Below, in pieces: positions 35,469 to 44,687 of a stretch of 64,000 bases of DNA (position 1 is the first letter of the stretch; every line of letters starts with the position of its first letter). The stretch is from JBAYIE01 sp041665785 (GTDB lineage: Bacteria > Bacteroidota > Bacteroidia > UKL13-3), in assembly GCA_041665785.1 (NCBI GenBank), contig JBAYIE010000006.1:1-64000 (forward strand), given 5' to 3'. A model generated the notes under the pieces. The model saw nothing but the letters and a program-made list of their open reading frames with translations, made no database searches and had not been told where the DNA came from. The translations under genes were made by a program, and so were the position numbers.

Positions 35469-37643
35469 ATGGAACATTCACATACAGGAAAGTGCCCGGT
35501 GATGCACGGAGCAAATACAACTTCCAACAACACGGTGATGGAATGGTGGCCCAATGCGCTCAACCTCGACATCCTTCATCAGCACGATACCAAAACGAAT
35601 CCGAACACAAAAGAATTTAACTACAGGCAGGAATTTAAAAAGCTTGATCTGGACGCCTTAAAAAATGACCTGAAAAAATTAATGACCGATAGCCAGGATT
35701 GGTGGCCGGCTGATTGGGGACATTACGGAGGTCTGATGATTCGCATGGCATGGCATGCTGCAGGCACTTACCGCATGGCCGATGGACGAGGCGGAAGCAA
35801 TACAGGCAACCAACGCTTTGCCCCCCTCAACAGTTGGCCCGATAATGTAAACCTTGATAAAGCACGACGACTGCTTTGGCCCGTCAAGAAAAAATACGGT
35901 AACAAAATATCGTGGGCGGATTTATATATACTGGCCGGAAACATGGCTTACGAATCGATGGGTTTCAAAACCTTTGGATTTGCCGGCGGACGTGAAGATA
36001 TCTGGCATCCTGAGAAAGACATCAACTGGGGATCAGAAAAAGAGTGGCTCGGTAAATCACGTTATGCAGATGCTAAAAACAGCGAATCTTTGGAGAACCC
36101 TCTCGCTGCAGTACAAATGGGATTGATTTATGTAAATCCGGAAGGCGTTGATGGGATTCCGGATCCGCTCAAAACCGCCAAAGACGTGCGCACTACCTTT
36201 AAACGTATGGCCATGAATGATGAAGAAACCGTAGCTCTGACAGCGGGCGGGCATACAGTTGGTAAAACGCATGGTAATGGAGATGCTGCTAAATTGGGGC
36301 CTAAACCCGAATCAGCAGATCTACATGAACAAGGATTTGGGTGGATGAATCCAACCCGAAAAGGCAATGCCGAAGATACCGTTTCGAGCGGTCTGGAAGG
36401 CGCATGGACCACAACTCCCAACAAATGGAATCATACCTATTTCCATCTCTTACTGAATCACGATTGGGAAGTGAGAAAAAGTCCGGCCGGTGCATCGCAA
36501 TACGAACCGGTGAACATCAAAGAAGAAGACAAACCGTTGGATGCCCATATTCCGGGAGTTCGCAGAAATCCCATCATGACGGATGCTGATATGGCCCTGA
36601 AAATGGATCCGGCTTACCGGAAAATTGCAGAACGCTTTTATAAAGAACCGGAATACTTTGAAGAAGTTTTTGCACGGGCATGGTTCAAGCTCACCCACCG
36701 CGATCTGGGACCACGAAGCCGCTATTTGGGTGCCGACTCGCCCACAGAAGACCTGATCTGGCAAGACCCCATTCCAACCGTAAATTATACCTTATCGGAT
36801 ACTGAAATCGAAGGACTAAAAAACCAATTGCTGAATTGCGGCTTAACCCAAACCGAATTGATCAATACAGCCTGGGACAGCGCCCGAACTTTCCGGTGTT
36901 CGGATTACAGGGGCGGTGCGAACGGAGCGCGGATCAGACTTGCACCTCAGAAAGACTGGAAAGGTAATGAACCGGAACGCTTGAAGAAAGTATTAAATGC
37001 ACTCACCAAAATTCAAAACGGATTGCAGAAAAAAGTCAGCTTGGCTGATTTAATTGTTTTGGGTGGAACAGCCGTTGTAGAAAATGCAGCGAAGGATGCC
37101 GGGGTTGATTTGAAAGTACCTTTCCATGCAGGACGAGGAGATGCCACATCCGAAATGACCGACGCTGAATCATTTGAAGTGTTGGAACCCATTCATGATG
37201 GTTTTAGAAATTGGTTGAAAGAAGATTATGCAGTACCAGCAGAAGAATTGTTACTCGAACGATCGCAACTCATGGGACTCACAGCACCTGAAATGACCGT
37301 ATTGATTGGTGGAATGCGTGTTTTAGATACAAATCACGGTGGAAGCAAGCACGGTGTATTCACCGAAAAACCAGGAGTACTCAGCAATGATTTTTTTGTG
37401 AACCTGACCGATATGAAATACATATGGAAACCGGTTGATGAAAACCTGTATCATGTGGTCGACAGAAAAACGGAAACTACAAAATGGACTGCCACGCGTG
37501 TAGATTTGGTATTCGGTTCCAATTCCATCTTACGCGCTTATTCCGAGTTTTATGCGCAAGATGATAACAAGGAAAAATTTATGCGCGATTTTGTGAATGC
37601 CTGGGTAAAAGTGATGGAAGCCGATCGATACGATTTGAAATAG
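35469..37643 (+). CDS. katG: Catalase-peroxidase KatG
   Basis: A 724-residue haem enzyme that removes hydrogen peroxide. The distal site is Arg92-Trp95-His96 in IRMAWHAAGTYR, and the proximal His is in GGHTVGKTHG. The Trp of that site, a Tyr in MGLIYVNPEGVDG and a later Met form the family's covalent cross-link. Both the active N-domain and the inactive C-domain are complete, as expected for about 725-740 residues. The ATG at 35469 (MEHSHTGKCPVMHG) is the usual start; 17 extra residues upstream do not fit the family. It is monocistronic; 35221-35468 holds no gene and no clear operator. Confidence 0.97.
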   Translation: MEHSHTGKCPVMHGANTTSNNTVMEWWPNALNLDILHQHDTKTNPNTKEFNYRQEFKKLDLDALKNDLKKLMTDSQDWWPADWGHYGGLMIRMAWHAAGTYRMADGRGGSNTGNQRFAPLNSWPDNVNLDKARRLLWPVKKKYGNKISWADLYILAGNMAYESMGFKTFGFAGGREDIWHPEKDINWGSEKEWLGKSRYADAKNSESLENPLAAVQMGLIYVNPEGVDGIPDPLKTAKDVRTTFKRMAMNDEETVALTAGGHTVGKTHGNGDAAKLGPKPESADLHEQGFGWMNPTRKGNAEDTVSSGLEGAWTTTPNKWNHTYFHLLLNHDWEVRKSPAGASQYEPVNIKEEDKPLDAHIPGVRRNPIMTDADMALKMDPAYRKIAERFYKEPEYFEEVFARAWFKLTHRDLGPRSRYLGADSPTEDLIWQDPIPTVNYTLSDTEIEGLKNQLLNCGLTQTELINTAWDSARTFRCSDYRGGANGARIRLAPQKDWKGNEPERLKKVLNALTKIQNGLQKKVSLADLIVLGGTAVVENAAKDAGVDLKVPFHAGRGDATSEMTDAESFEVLEPIHDGFRNWLKEDYAVPAEELLLERSQLMGLTAPEMTVLIGGMRVLDTNHGGSKHGVFTEKPGVLSNDFFVNLTDMKYIWKPVDENLYHVVDRKTETTKWTATRVDLVFGSNSILRAYSEFYAQDDNKEKFMRDFVNAWVKVMEADRYDLK

Positions 37644-37769
37644 TTAACCACATGACTCTTTATTCTGGCCATGTTTATTTATCTGACATAATTATGACGT
37701 GCCAGTGTAACAATTGTTGCGAATGACCAATGCATTAATCCGTAGCATTGATCCTTTGAATGTAACAAT

Positions 37770-39377
37770 ATGACAAAACGGATTTTAAGTATTATTGGTC
37801 TCCTTGCATGGGGTATTTCCATCCATGCTCAACCCACCCCATTTCATATTTACCTTGAACCATTAAACATAAACGAACTGGGCGGCTTGCAGGCATATGC
37901 ATTTGGGCAGCACGATGGTAAATGGCTGATAGTTGGGGGCCGACTGGATGGATTACACCGCCGGCAGCCTTTTGCTGCGTTCGATGTGGCTGGCAACAAC
38001 AATCAAATAATTGTTATTGATCCGGTAGCAAAAGAAAAATGGACTGCGCCTTTAACATCTCTTTCCGTTGCGTTGCAGGAACAATTGAGTTCAACCAATA
38101 TGGAGTTTCATCAGGATGGCAATTCCCTGTATATTGTAGGAGGATATGGTTACAACGCTTCAACAGCGAGTCGTAAAACATTTGCTAATTTAACGGCGAT
38201 CAACGTACCCGCAGTAATAAATGCTGTAATTGCAGGGACTTCCTTTGCTTCGTATTTCCGGCAACTCACTGATGTACAATTTGCGGTAACGGGTGGACAC
38301 CTGAAAAAAATAAACAATACCTTTTACCTCGTTGGTGGCAACAAGTTTGACGGCGATTACAATCCCATGGGCAACCCAACCTACACACAGGTTTACACCA
38401 ATGCCATCCGCAAATTTAATATCGTTGATAACGGAAACACCATTACCATTTCACATTTACCCACCATTACTGATGCAGTAAATTTGCATCGGCGGGATTA
38501 CAATGCCGTGCAACAAATTATGCCAAACGGAGCCGAAGGAATTACCGCATTTTCGGGAGTGTTTCAGCCAACCGTTAACCTGCCCTATTTAAACGCAGTG
38601 AATATCGATAGCACTGGCCATTCGGTAAACAATGCATTTCAGCAATTTTACAATCATTACCATTGCGCTGTATTGCCTCTGTATTCGGCGGTTCACAATC
38701 AGATGCACAATGTGTTTTTTGGAGGCATTGCACAATACTACGACAGTGGTGGAATATTAGTACAGGACAACAATGTTCCTTTTGTTAAAACCATCGCCCG
38801 TGTTACCCGCGATGCTAATGGAACAATGGCCGAATACAAATTACCTGTTGAAATGCCGGGTTTGCTGGGTTCCGGAGCCGAATTTATACCCATCACCAGC
38901 GTGCCTCACTTTGCAAACGAAATAATTAAACTGGATGATCTGACTGCAGACAGCACTCTGGTAGGCTATATTTATGGTGGTATAAGCAGTACAGCTGCAA
39001 ATATCTTTACCACCAATACCGGAACTCAAAGCAGCGCCAGCAGCCAGATTTTTAAAGTTTATGTAATTACCAACTCGCTGGTGGGAATGCATGAACTCAA
39101 TGTGCAAAGCATAGGAACATTGAAAATGCAAGTGTTTCCAAATCCCAACAGTGGCAGCTTCCAGATCCGTTTTAATCTGAACAAATTGGCTGAAACTAAA
39201 CTCTCATTGTATAATAAAGAAGGTAAGCTTGTTGAACAACGTATGTTAACACAGTTACAGGTTGGCGAAAATACCATTCAACAAAACCTGCAATCTATTG
39301 TGCCCGGTGAGACTTATCTGCTTACACTCGAAACTCCTTATGAAAAAGCGACACAGAAAATAATCATTAAGCACTAA
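37770..39377 (+). CDS. T9SS-secreted protein with kelch-like repeats
   Basis: A 535-residue protein with a signal peptide (GISIHAQP). The body has Kelch/propeller-like elements (WLIVGGRLDGLHRR, LYIVGGYGYNAST, FYLVGGNKFDGDYNP, VFFGGIAQYYDSGG, GYIYGGISS), spaced at about 60-100 residues. The C-terminal 80 residues start MQVFPNPNSGSFQIRF and end ATQKIIIKH, a type A T9SS sorting domain. The protein is exported to the cell surface or medium; its target is unknown. It lies between katG and the secreted nuclease and may share control with the latter. Confidence 0.8.
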   Translation: MTKRILSIIGLLAWGISIHAQPTPFHIYLEPLNINELGGLQAYAFGQHDGKWLIVGGRLDGLHRRQPFAAFDVAGNNNQIIVIDPVAKEKWTAPLTSLSVALQEQLSSTNMEFHQDGNSLYIVGGYGYNASTASRKTFANLTAINVPAVINAVIAGTSFASYFRQLTDVQFAVTGGHLKKINNTFYLVGGNKFDGDYNPMGNPTYTQVYTNAIRKFNIVDNGNTITISHLPTITDAVNLHRRDYNAVQQIMPNGAEGITAFSGVFQPTVNLPYLNAVNIDSTGHSVNNAFQQFYNHYHCAVLPLYSAVHNQMHNVFFGGIAQYYDSGGILVQDNNVPFVKTIARVTRDANGTMAEYKLPVEMPGLLGSGAEFIPITSVPHFANEIIKLDDLTADSTLVGYIYGGISSTAANIFTTNTGTQSSASSQIFKVYVITNSLVGMHELNVQSIGTLKMQVFPNPNSGSFQIRFNLNKLAETKLSLYNKEGKLVEQRMLTQLQVGENTIQQNLQSIVPGETYLLTLETPYEKATQKIIIKH

Positions 39378-39561
39378 AATTAAATAAACCGGCAGTAGGT
39401 AGCCTGACCTTATAAACGACTTCGTGTACTTCGCATTTAATACGTAAAGCCTTTTTTGAATCACCTGTTTCGCTCATGACTGAAATTGGAATCCCGCGAT
39501 AATTTAACATCCGCCTTACCTTACTTTTAGTACAAATACGCTAAACTTGTTCATCAATCAC

Positions 39562-42093
39562 ATGAACATGAAAAAATGGATCGCCCTTGGCTTTAGTATA
39601 TATTCAACCTTCCTGCAAGCCCAAACATCTCTGCCTGCAGCCTGGAATTTTTCATCGCCCGGCATTACATCGCCACCCATAGGCTGGACGCTTGACAACA
39701 GCCGCGCCGGTGGCACGGGAGGACAAACCTATGCATTCGGTACCGGAGATAATTTATCCTGTCGCTTTGATGCCGCCGGTGAAAACCTGATCGTATTTTT
39801 CGCCGATAAACCCGGACCCCTGAGTTATTATGTGAGTCCGCAAAATGCCGGAAATCCCTGGTCAGGTTTGTTTGAAGTACAGGAAAGCGCCGATGGAAAT
39901 TCCTGGTCAAACCTGCGCACGTTTACCAGTCAGGCTACTACCACTACCAATTTTACAAACGGCAAACGCAGCGACAATCTTTCTGCAACTACACGCTATG
40001 TGCGATTTGTGTTTACTACCAAAACAAGCGGAAACTTTGCGCTCGACAGCGTACTCATACAACAGGCACCACCACCGTTAAACGCCAGCATTCAAATCAA
40101 ACAAAACGGGAATGTAATAGTAGGTGGTTCTACTTTTATACTTGGCAATGCATCGGCCACAACCTTTACTATCGAAAACAAAGGCACCGGACAAACCCTG
40201 CACCTCGATTCGGTTTCGTTTAGCGGAACAACGCCCAATGATTATTCGGTGAGCAACTTTCCGGACTCCATTATTGCAAACGGTAATGCGACTTTTACCC
40301 TGAATTTTTCAGCAGCTCAAAACGGAAGTCGTAAAGCCGCTATGAATATTTACAGCAATGATGCCGATCGACCCAAATACACCATCAACGTTTACGGAAT
40401 AGGCGGAAACTATGCTACCGAACCCGCTCAGCCTCCGGTGTTAAACACAAGCAATGTGATGACTTACGGATTTGATGCGACCTTGTTGGCGCCTGTGCAG
40501 GTACCCGAGCATTATATTGTGCTCTTGTATAAAAATGGTGCCGGCGACGACAAACCGATGGATGGTGTAACCTACAAACGCGGCGATTATATTGGCGCAG
40601 CGCAGGTGCTGTATGTGGGCGATAGTGCAAGCCTGATAAAACCTACCCATATACTATCAAATACAGGTTATGCAATGAATGCCTTTTCGTTTAATGGTCC
40701 AGCCGGTTTTGAAAATTACTACACCACCAATTCGGCCTTTCGCGGATTGATCACTCCCGGTAAAAAACCGGGTACGTATTATAGCGGAATCAACTCGGGC
40801 GCACCCAATTTTGTAAGCACCCTGTCGCAAAAAATCAATCCGCACGATACCATTTATTATAGCCAATACATTTCACGCTTTATTCAACCTTACCTGACAC
40901 GCGATACGATTGGGGGCAAAAAAATAATGAATTGCGTTTATACAACACTTCCTTATGTGTACACCGAACCCTTCCTGTTCTGGAATGGCACAAACGGAGC
41001 TACCCTAACCCGCGAACATACCTATCCGCAAAGCTGGATGCCAACCCGCAGCCTGCCTACCTGGCCCAATGATGCAAATGGTAAAGAACTGCCTGAATAC
41101 AACGATTTGCATCATTTGTTTCCGGCCGATCAGGCGTATGGAAATGGCGTACGCTCAAATTATCCGTTGGGAGAAGTAGTAACCAACCCACAACCTTCTC
41201 CGAGTGGTTTGGGTGTATTGGGAAAAGACCTCAACGGTAATACCGTGTACGAACCCACCGATGCACATAAAGGCGATGCAGCACGGGCCATCTTTTATAT
41301 GTGTACGGCATACAACGGCATCAGCGGAAACAATTGGTCCATTCCTTCATCGCAGGATCAGGATGTATTGAAGAAATGGCATTTTCAGGACTTGCCGGAT
41401 AATTGGGAAATTGCCCGTCATGAATTTATTTATTCCATTCAACACAACCGCAACCCGTTTATCGATAGCATCAATTTTGCATGCCGCATTGACTTCCGCA
41501 ACATGACCTGGATAGCGAACCCGGGCAGTTGTGGTATCGACGAGCGCCGGGTAACTGTGCTGACCCCAAATGGCGGACAAGATCTTAAAAGTGGTACCAT
41601 TACCCTGGTAATGTGGGATAGCTATGCCATAGATTCTGTAAAAATAGAACTCTACCACGCCGACACCTTCTTTGCCTATTTAGGAAAAGAAGAAGCAGCA
41701 CGCGAAAAGTTTTTCTGGAAAGTAGGATACCATACCGAAACCCTGAAATCCAGCGATTTTAAAATTCGCGTAACAGATCTCCATTCTCCTGCCTTTGACC
41801 TAAGTGACGATTATTTCAAAATCGAATTCCTCCTCAATGCTCTGGACGAAATAAATAATACATACGATCTTCAGGTTTACCCTAACCCAACCTCGGGCAC
41901 AGTATATCTGCAAGCTTTAAACGGACTACAAATCCAATCCATTCGTGTATTGGATTTGCTGGGAAAAACACATTATGAAAATTCAATCCATGCAGATAAT
42001 CTTGCCCAAATTCAATTGGATAAAAAAGGAATGTATTTGGTTGAAGTAGTAACAGATCGGGGAGTGGTGAGGAAAAGGGTGGTGAGGGAATGA
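39562..42093 (+). CDS. T9SS-secreted EndA/NucM-type endonuclease
   Basis: An 843-residue secreted nuclease. A signal peptide (TFLQAQ) is followed by a jelly-roll-like region (about 25-170), a choice-of-anchor/ASPM-SPD2-type Ig domain (about 175-285), a lamin-tail-like middle, and an endonuclease I domain (about 425-640) with TREHTYPQSWMP and YNDLHHLFPADQ, the H-N-H-like catalytic segment of EndA. A T9SS sorting domain starts LQVYPNPTSGTVYL and ends RKRVVRE. Extracellular DNA degradation for phosphate or nucleosides is the family role. The ATG at 39562 is used; 39568 is equally possible. Confidence 0.87.
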   Translation: MNMKKWIALGFSIYSTFLQAQTSLPAAWNFSSPGITSPPIGWTLDNSRAGGTGGQTYAFGTGDNLSCRFDAAGENLIVFFADKPGPLSYYVSPQNAGNPWSGLFEVQESADGNSWSNLRTFTSQATTTTNFTNGKRSDNLSATTRYVRFVFTTKTSGNFALDSVLIQQAPPPLNASIQIKQNGNVIVGGSTFILGNASATTFTIENKGTGQTLHLDSVSFSGTTPNDYSVSNFPDSIIANGNATFTLNFSAAQNGSRKAAMNIYSNDADRPKYTINVYGIGGNYATEPAQPPVLNTSNVMTYGFDATLLAPVQVPEHYIVLLYKNGAGDDKPMDGVTYKRGDYIGAAQVLYVGDSASLIKPTHILSNTGYAMNAFSFNGPAGFENYYTTNSAFRGLITPGKKPGTYYSGINSGAPNFVSTLSQKINPHDTIYYSQYISRFIQPYLTRDTIGGKKIMNCVYTTLPYVYTEPFLFWNGTNGATLTREHTYPQSWMPTRSLPTWPNDANGKELPEYNDLHHLFPADQAYGNGVRSNYPLGEVVTNPQPSPSGLGVLGKDLNGNTVYEPTDAHKGDAARAIFYMCTAYNGISGNNWSIPSSQDQDVLKKWHFQDLPDNWEIARHEFIYSIQHNRNPFIDSINFACRIDFRNMTWIANPGSCGIDERRVTVLTPNGGQDLKSGTITLVMWDSYAIDSVKIELYHADTFFAYLGKEEAAREKFFWKVGYHTETLKSSDFKIRVTDLHSPAFDLSDDYFKIEFLLNALDEINNTYDLQVYPNPTSGTVYLQALNGLQIQSIRVLDLLGKTHYENSIHADNLAQIQLDKKGMYLVEVVTDRGVVRKRVVRE

Positions 42094-42123
42094 GGAGGTA
42101 TGTTGAGTAGCGCATATAATTAA

Positions 42124-42131
42124 GTTAGTGG
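42124..42131 (+). other. Cassette-like core site, left end
   Basis: GTTAGTGG lies 7 bases before the ATG of the next gene. It is the exact reverse complement of CCACTAAC at 42744-42751, 14 bases past that gene's stop, and at 43824-43831. The same arrangement at the next gene reads GTTCAGGTAATTATATGA beside this site's GTTAGTGGCAATTTTATGA. Confidence 0.45.
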
Positions 42132-42138
42132 CAATTTT

Positions 42139-42729
42139 ATGAAAACTCTCATAAAGACATTTATTCTAATTTTAACTCTTGGCTTTACTGCACAAGGACA
42201 GACCAAGGATGTTCCTCTATTTGACGACTATTCAATTATTAATAGGACTGTTGACAGTTTACTGAAGATCGGAACTAAAGAAATAGTCGTTTTTCAAACA
42301 ACAAGACCATTCAAATATTTAAAAAGTTCGGACAGCATACTAACATTTATTTGTTGGCAAATCGCTGACAATTCTATCGTACAAATCGTTACTGATAAAA
42401 TTGTTTACTCACCTCTTGACTTTAATGGCAAAGAGATATTCACCTACAAAGACAAAATTAAAACACTAGTAACAGAGAAGGAAGAGAGCCAATGTACCTT
42501 GCAAATGATTGCTCCTGTTATCAGCGGTAACGTCTTGTTTTATTATAGCAAAGAGCTCATTGGATACTTTGAGCACCCAGAGTCAAATAGTCCAACTAGG
42601 TATAAGCCACAGGTTGACAAAGAAAAATACCGATCTACTTGGTACAACTTAATCTATAATGTACTGACAAAAGAAAACTTTAATTTCAAAGGCCTTCCTA
42701 ATTACGACAGAAGTGCCGGCTATAAGTGA
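42139..42729 (+). CDS. Exported protein of unknown function in a cassette-like unit
   Basis: A 196-residue protein with a signal peptide (ILTLGFTAQGQ). The mature region is mixed alpha/beta and has no motif I recognise (DDYSIINRTVDSLLK, LTFICWQIADNSIVQIV). Codon use is AT-rich compared with the T9SS nuclease upstream. It begins 7 bases after a GTTAGTGG core and ends 14 bases before the matching CCACTAAC core of a 135-base palindromic element, the geometry of an integron gene cassette. Confidence 0.6.
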   Translation: MKTLIKTFILILTLGFTAQGQTKDVPLFDDYSIINRTVDSLLKIGTKEIVVFQTTRPFKYLKSSDSILTFICWQIADNSIVQIVTDKIVYSPLDFNGKEIFTYKDKIKTLVTEKEESQCTLQMIAPVISGNVLFYYSKELIGYFEHPESNSPTRYKPQVDKEKYRSTWYNLIYNVLTKENFNFKGLPNYDRSAGYK

Positions 42730-42743
42730 AGAATCAAAACCAG

Positions 42744-42878
42744 CCACTAACAGCGCCCTTGCGTCAGTTGGGTTTAATCCTTAATTTGTACATTCGTTTC
42801 ACTTGCTAGCTTTTCGCTCGGACGACTGTGACTGCGTCGCGTCATCCAACAGAATGCAAAGCCGCAAAACGTTCAGGT
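42744..42878 (+). repeat. attC-like imperfect palindrome
   Basis: A 135-base element starting CCACTAAC and ending at GTTCAGGT. Inner boxes GTTGGGT (42767-42773) and ATCCAAC (42844-42850) are complementary at 6 of 7 positions, and the intervening arms are partly complementary. Length (attC sites are about 57-141), outer and inner paired boxes and position directly behind a short gene all resemble integron attC sites, though the core is not the classical GTTRRRY. No integrase gene is in the window. Confidence 0.45.
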
Positions 42879-42884
42879 AATTAT

Positions 42885-43820
42885 ATGAGGACAGCCATAA
42901 TATTAATCATATTATTCTCGAGAGTTTGTGCTACTGCTCAAGCGCCAATACTTTTTGAAACTCCTATTAACGTAACGATAAAAGGTTATTCCCGGAACTA
43001 CTTAGCTGCGGCCATTTACAAGAAAAAAGAACCGTGGCAACAGACATCAAAAGTTGAATTTTGGTTTAATTCTAGGGGTTTAATAATACAATCAAGATTT
43101 TGGGGTAAACAACATAATTCAAATCTGAAGCTTCTAAATAAAATTACACAATACGAATACGACTCTAATGAATTAAGAATATCTAGTCAAGAATGGGAAA
43201 ATTCATACCTAGATTCCATCAAGTTAAGTAACAAGACATTATATACATACGACAACTATAAAAGACTAATAAAAAAACAAATATTTTCACCTAATGAAAA
43301 CAATCCTTCCTCCACAGTTGAACACATATATACTGGTGTAAAAGGTGAGGGTTTATTTACCACAATTAGTGGGGGAACAAAATACATTTATGTTTATGAC
43401 AGTTTAAATCGCCTTAAATCTAGAAAACAATTTTATGGATCTAATTTGGACAAACTTAACTGGATAGAAACCTATTTTTATTTAGATGACACAACAATAT
43501 GCATTACCAATGTGTTTTATGGAGATTCTATCTTACAATATTCAAAGCAAAATATCACGATTTATAATTTGAATAAAAAGGAAATCGCCATCATTGAAGA
43601 CTATCTTCCTCCAAAAGAATCGTTCCCAGATAAAACAGAGTTTGAATACGATAAACAAGGACTGATTCTATCAATTAAAAGATACCTAAGGCTCAGTTTT
43701 AAAAGTGAATATATCCTAACTTCATTTATTAAATACTCATATAGGCGCCCAAAATATATTGGCCAAAAATCAATTGAAAAAATTAATCAGTCACTTATAA
43801 ATTTAGACAGCGGAGAATAA
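42885..43820 (+). CDS. Exported protein with YD-like repeats, unknown function
   Basis: A 311-residue protein with a signal peptide (RVCATAQAP). It contains several short YD/RHS-like units (YEYDSNELRISSQEW, YTYDNYKRLIKKQIF, YVYDSLNRLKSRKQF, FEYDKQGLILSIKRY), spaced about 45-60 residues, as in many Bacteroidota exported proteins of unknown role. It is strongly AT-rich (about one third GC by eye). The ATG at 42885 follows a cassette-like core by 7 bases. The longer frame upstream runs through the palindromic element and is rejected. Confidence 0.65.
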   Translation: MRTAIILIILFSRVCATAQAPILFETPINVTIKGYSRNYLAAAIYKKKEPWQQTSKVEFWFNSRGLIIQSRFWGKQHNSNLKLLNKITQYEYDSNELRISSQEWENSYLDSIKLSNKTLYTYDNYKRLIKKQIFSPNENNPSSTVEHIYTGVKGEGLFTTISGGTKYIYVYDSLNRLKSRKQFYGSNLDKLNWIETYFYLDDTTICITNVFYGDSILQYSKQNITIYNLNKKEIAIIEDYLPPKESFPDKTEFEYDKQGLILSIKRYLRLSFKSEYILTSFIKYSYRRPKYIGQKSIEKINQSLINLDSGE

Positions 43821-44107
43821 CTACCACTAACTATAATGAAGATTTCTTGAGCATACAAAAATGATCGAAAAGAATATTTCAATCTATCCAAATAGTTTAT
43901 TTCTTTGAACGAACAAGTAGTTGCCCGACTGACTTTGTCTGATTTATAAACTAAGACTATTGAAAATTCACCAGATATCAGGAATAAACTCCTGATCTCA
44001 GCATTTGTTCTCTCCGTTTATTTTCCTTAGCTTCACCCCTCCTCCGCTTTTGCCTTAAAGGATTTTTGACCCCGCGTATTTCATTCACATCCATAAATTT
44101 GATTCCT
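43821..44107. other. Gap after the cassette-like genes
   Basis: Another CCACTAAC core is at 43824-43831, 3 bases past the stop codon, but the rest of an attC-like element is not evident. AGATATCAGGA (43973-43983) and TCCTGATCT (43990-43998) form a short hairpin. No gene was found. Confidence 0.4.
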
Positions 44108-44677
44108 ATGCTGGAAATATTCTCAACCCTCGACCCTTTGCTCAAAACCTTTTGGTTTGTGGCTATACCGGCTTCGCTGATTTTTATTATTCAAACCATC
44201 CTGACTTTTATGGGTGCCGATGCTTCCGATGGATTAGAAGCCGACTTCGACGGTGATTTCAGCGGCGGCGACGAATCCTTTCAGGTGTTCTCCCTGCGCA
44301 ACCTGATCAATTTTTTGCTGGGTTTCAGCTGGACCGGCATTTCGTTTTATACCACCATCTCCAATCCGCTTGGTTTAATTTTGTTTTCACTGATAGTCGG
44401 TGCATTGTTTGTATACGTATTTTTCATCATCATCAGACAAGTACAAAAACTGGCTGAAGATAATTCATTCAAACTGATCAATACACTCAACCAATCGGCT
44501 GAAGTTTACCTCACCATTCCCGAACATAAAAGCGGAAAAGGCAAAATCATGATCAGCGTAAAAGGCGCTTTTCACGAGCTCGAAGCCATGACCGATCAGG
44601 ATCGCATTCCATCCGGTGCAACCGTTAAAGTGGTACGCATTGAGAACAACAATGTATTAATTGTAGAAAAAATTTAA
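44108..44677 (+). CDS. NfeD-like membrane protein, flotillin partner
   Basis: A 189-residue protein with three membrane segments (about 13-35, 68-90, 93-118) and an acidic loop (ASDGLEADFDGDFSGGDE). The C-terminal 65 residues form an OB-like domain (GKIMISVKGAFHELEAMT, SGATVKVVRIENNNVLIVE), as in NfeD/YuaF proteins. It lies 10 bases before the flotillin gene; this pairing is conserved widely, and YuaF-type proteins work with flotillin in ordered membrane regions. The ATG at 44108 begins MLEIFSTLDPLLKTFW; the longer frame adds a poor N-terminus. Confidence 0.8.
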   Translation: MLEIFSTLDPLLKTFWFVAIPASLIFIIQTILTFMGADASDGLEADFDGDFSGGDESFQVFSLRNLINFLLGFSWTGISFYTTISNPLGLILFSLIVGALFVYVFFIIIRQVQKLAEDNSFKLINTLNQSAEVYLTIPEHKSGKGKIMISVKGAFHELEAMTDQDRIPSGATVKVVRIENNNVLIVEKI

Positions 44678-44687
44678 CCCAAACCAT

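Noticed and set aside
42828..42884. Upstream extension of the YD-repeat protein
   Set aside because: The extension lies in the attC-like palindrome and the signal peptide begins at 42885.
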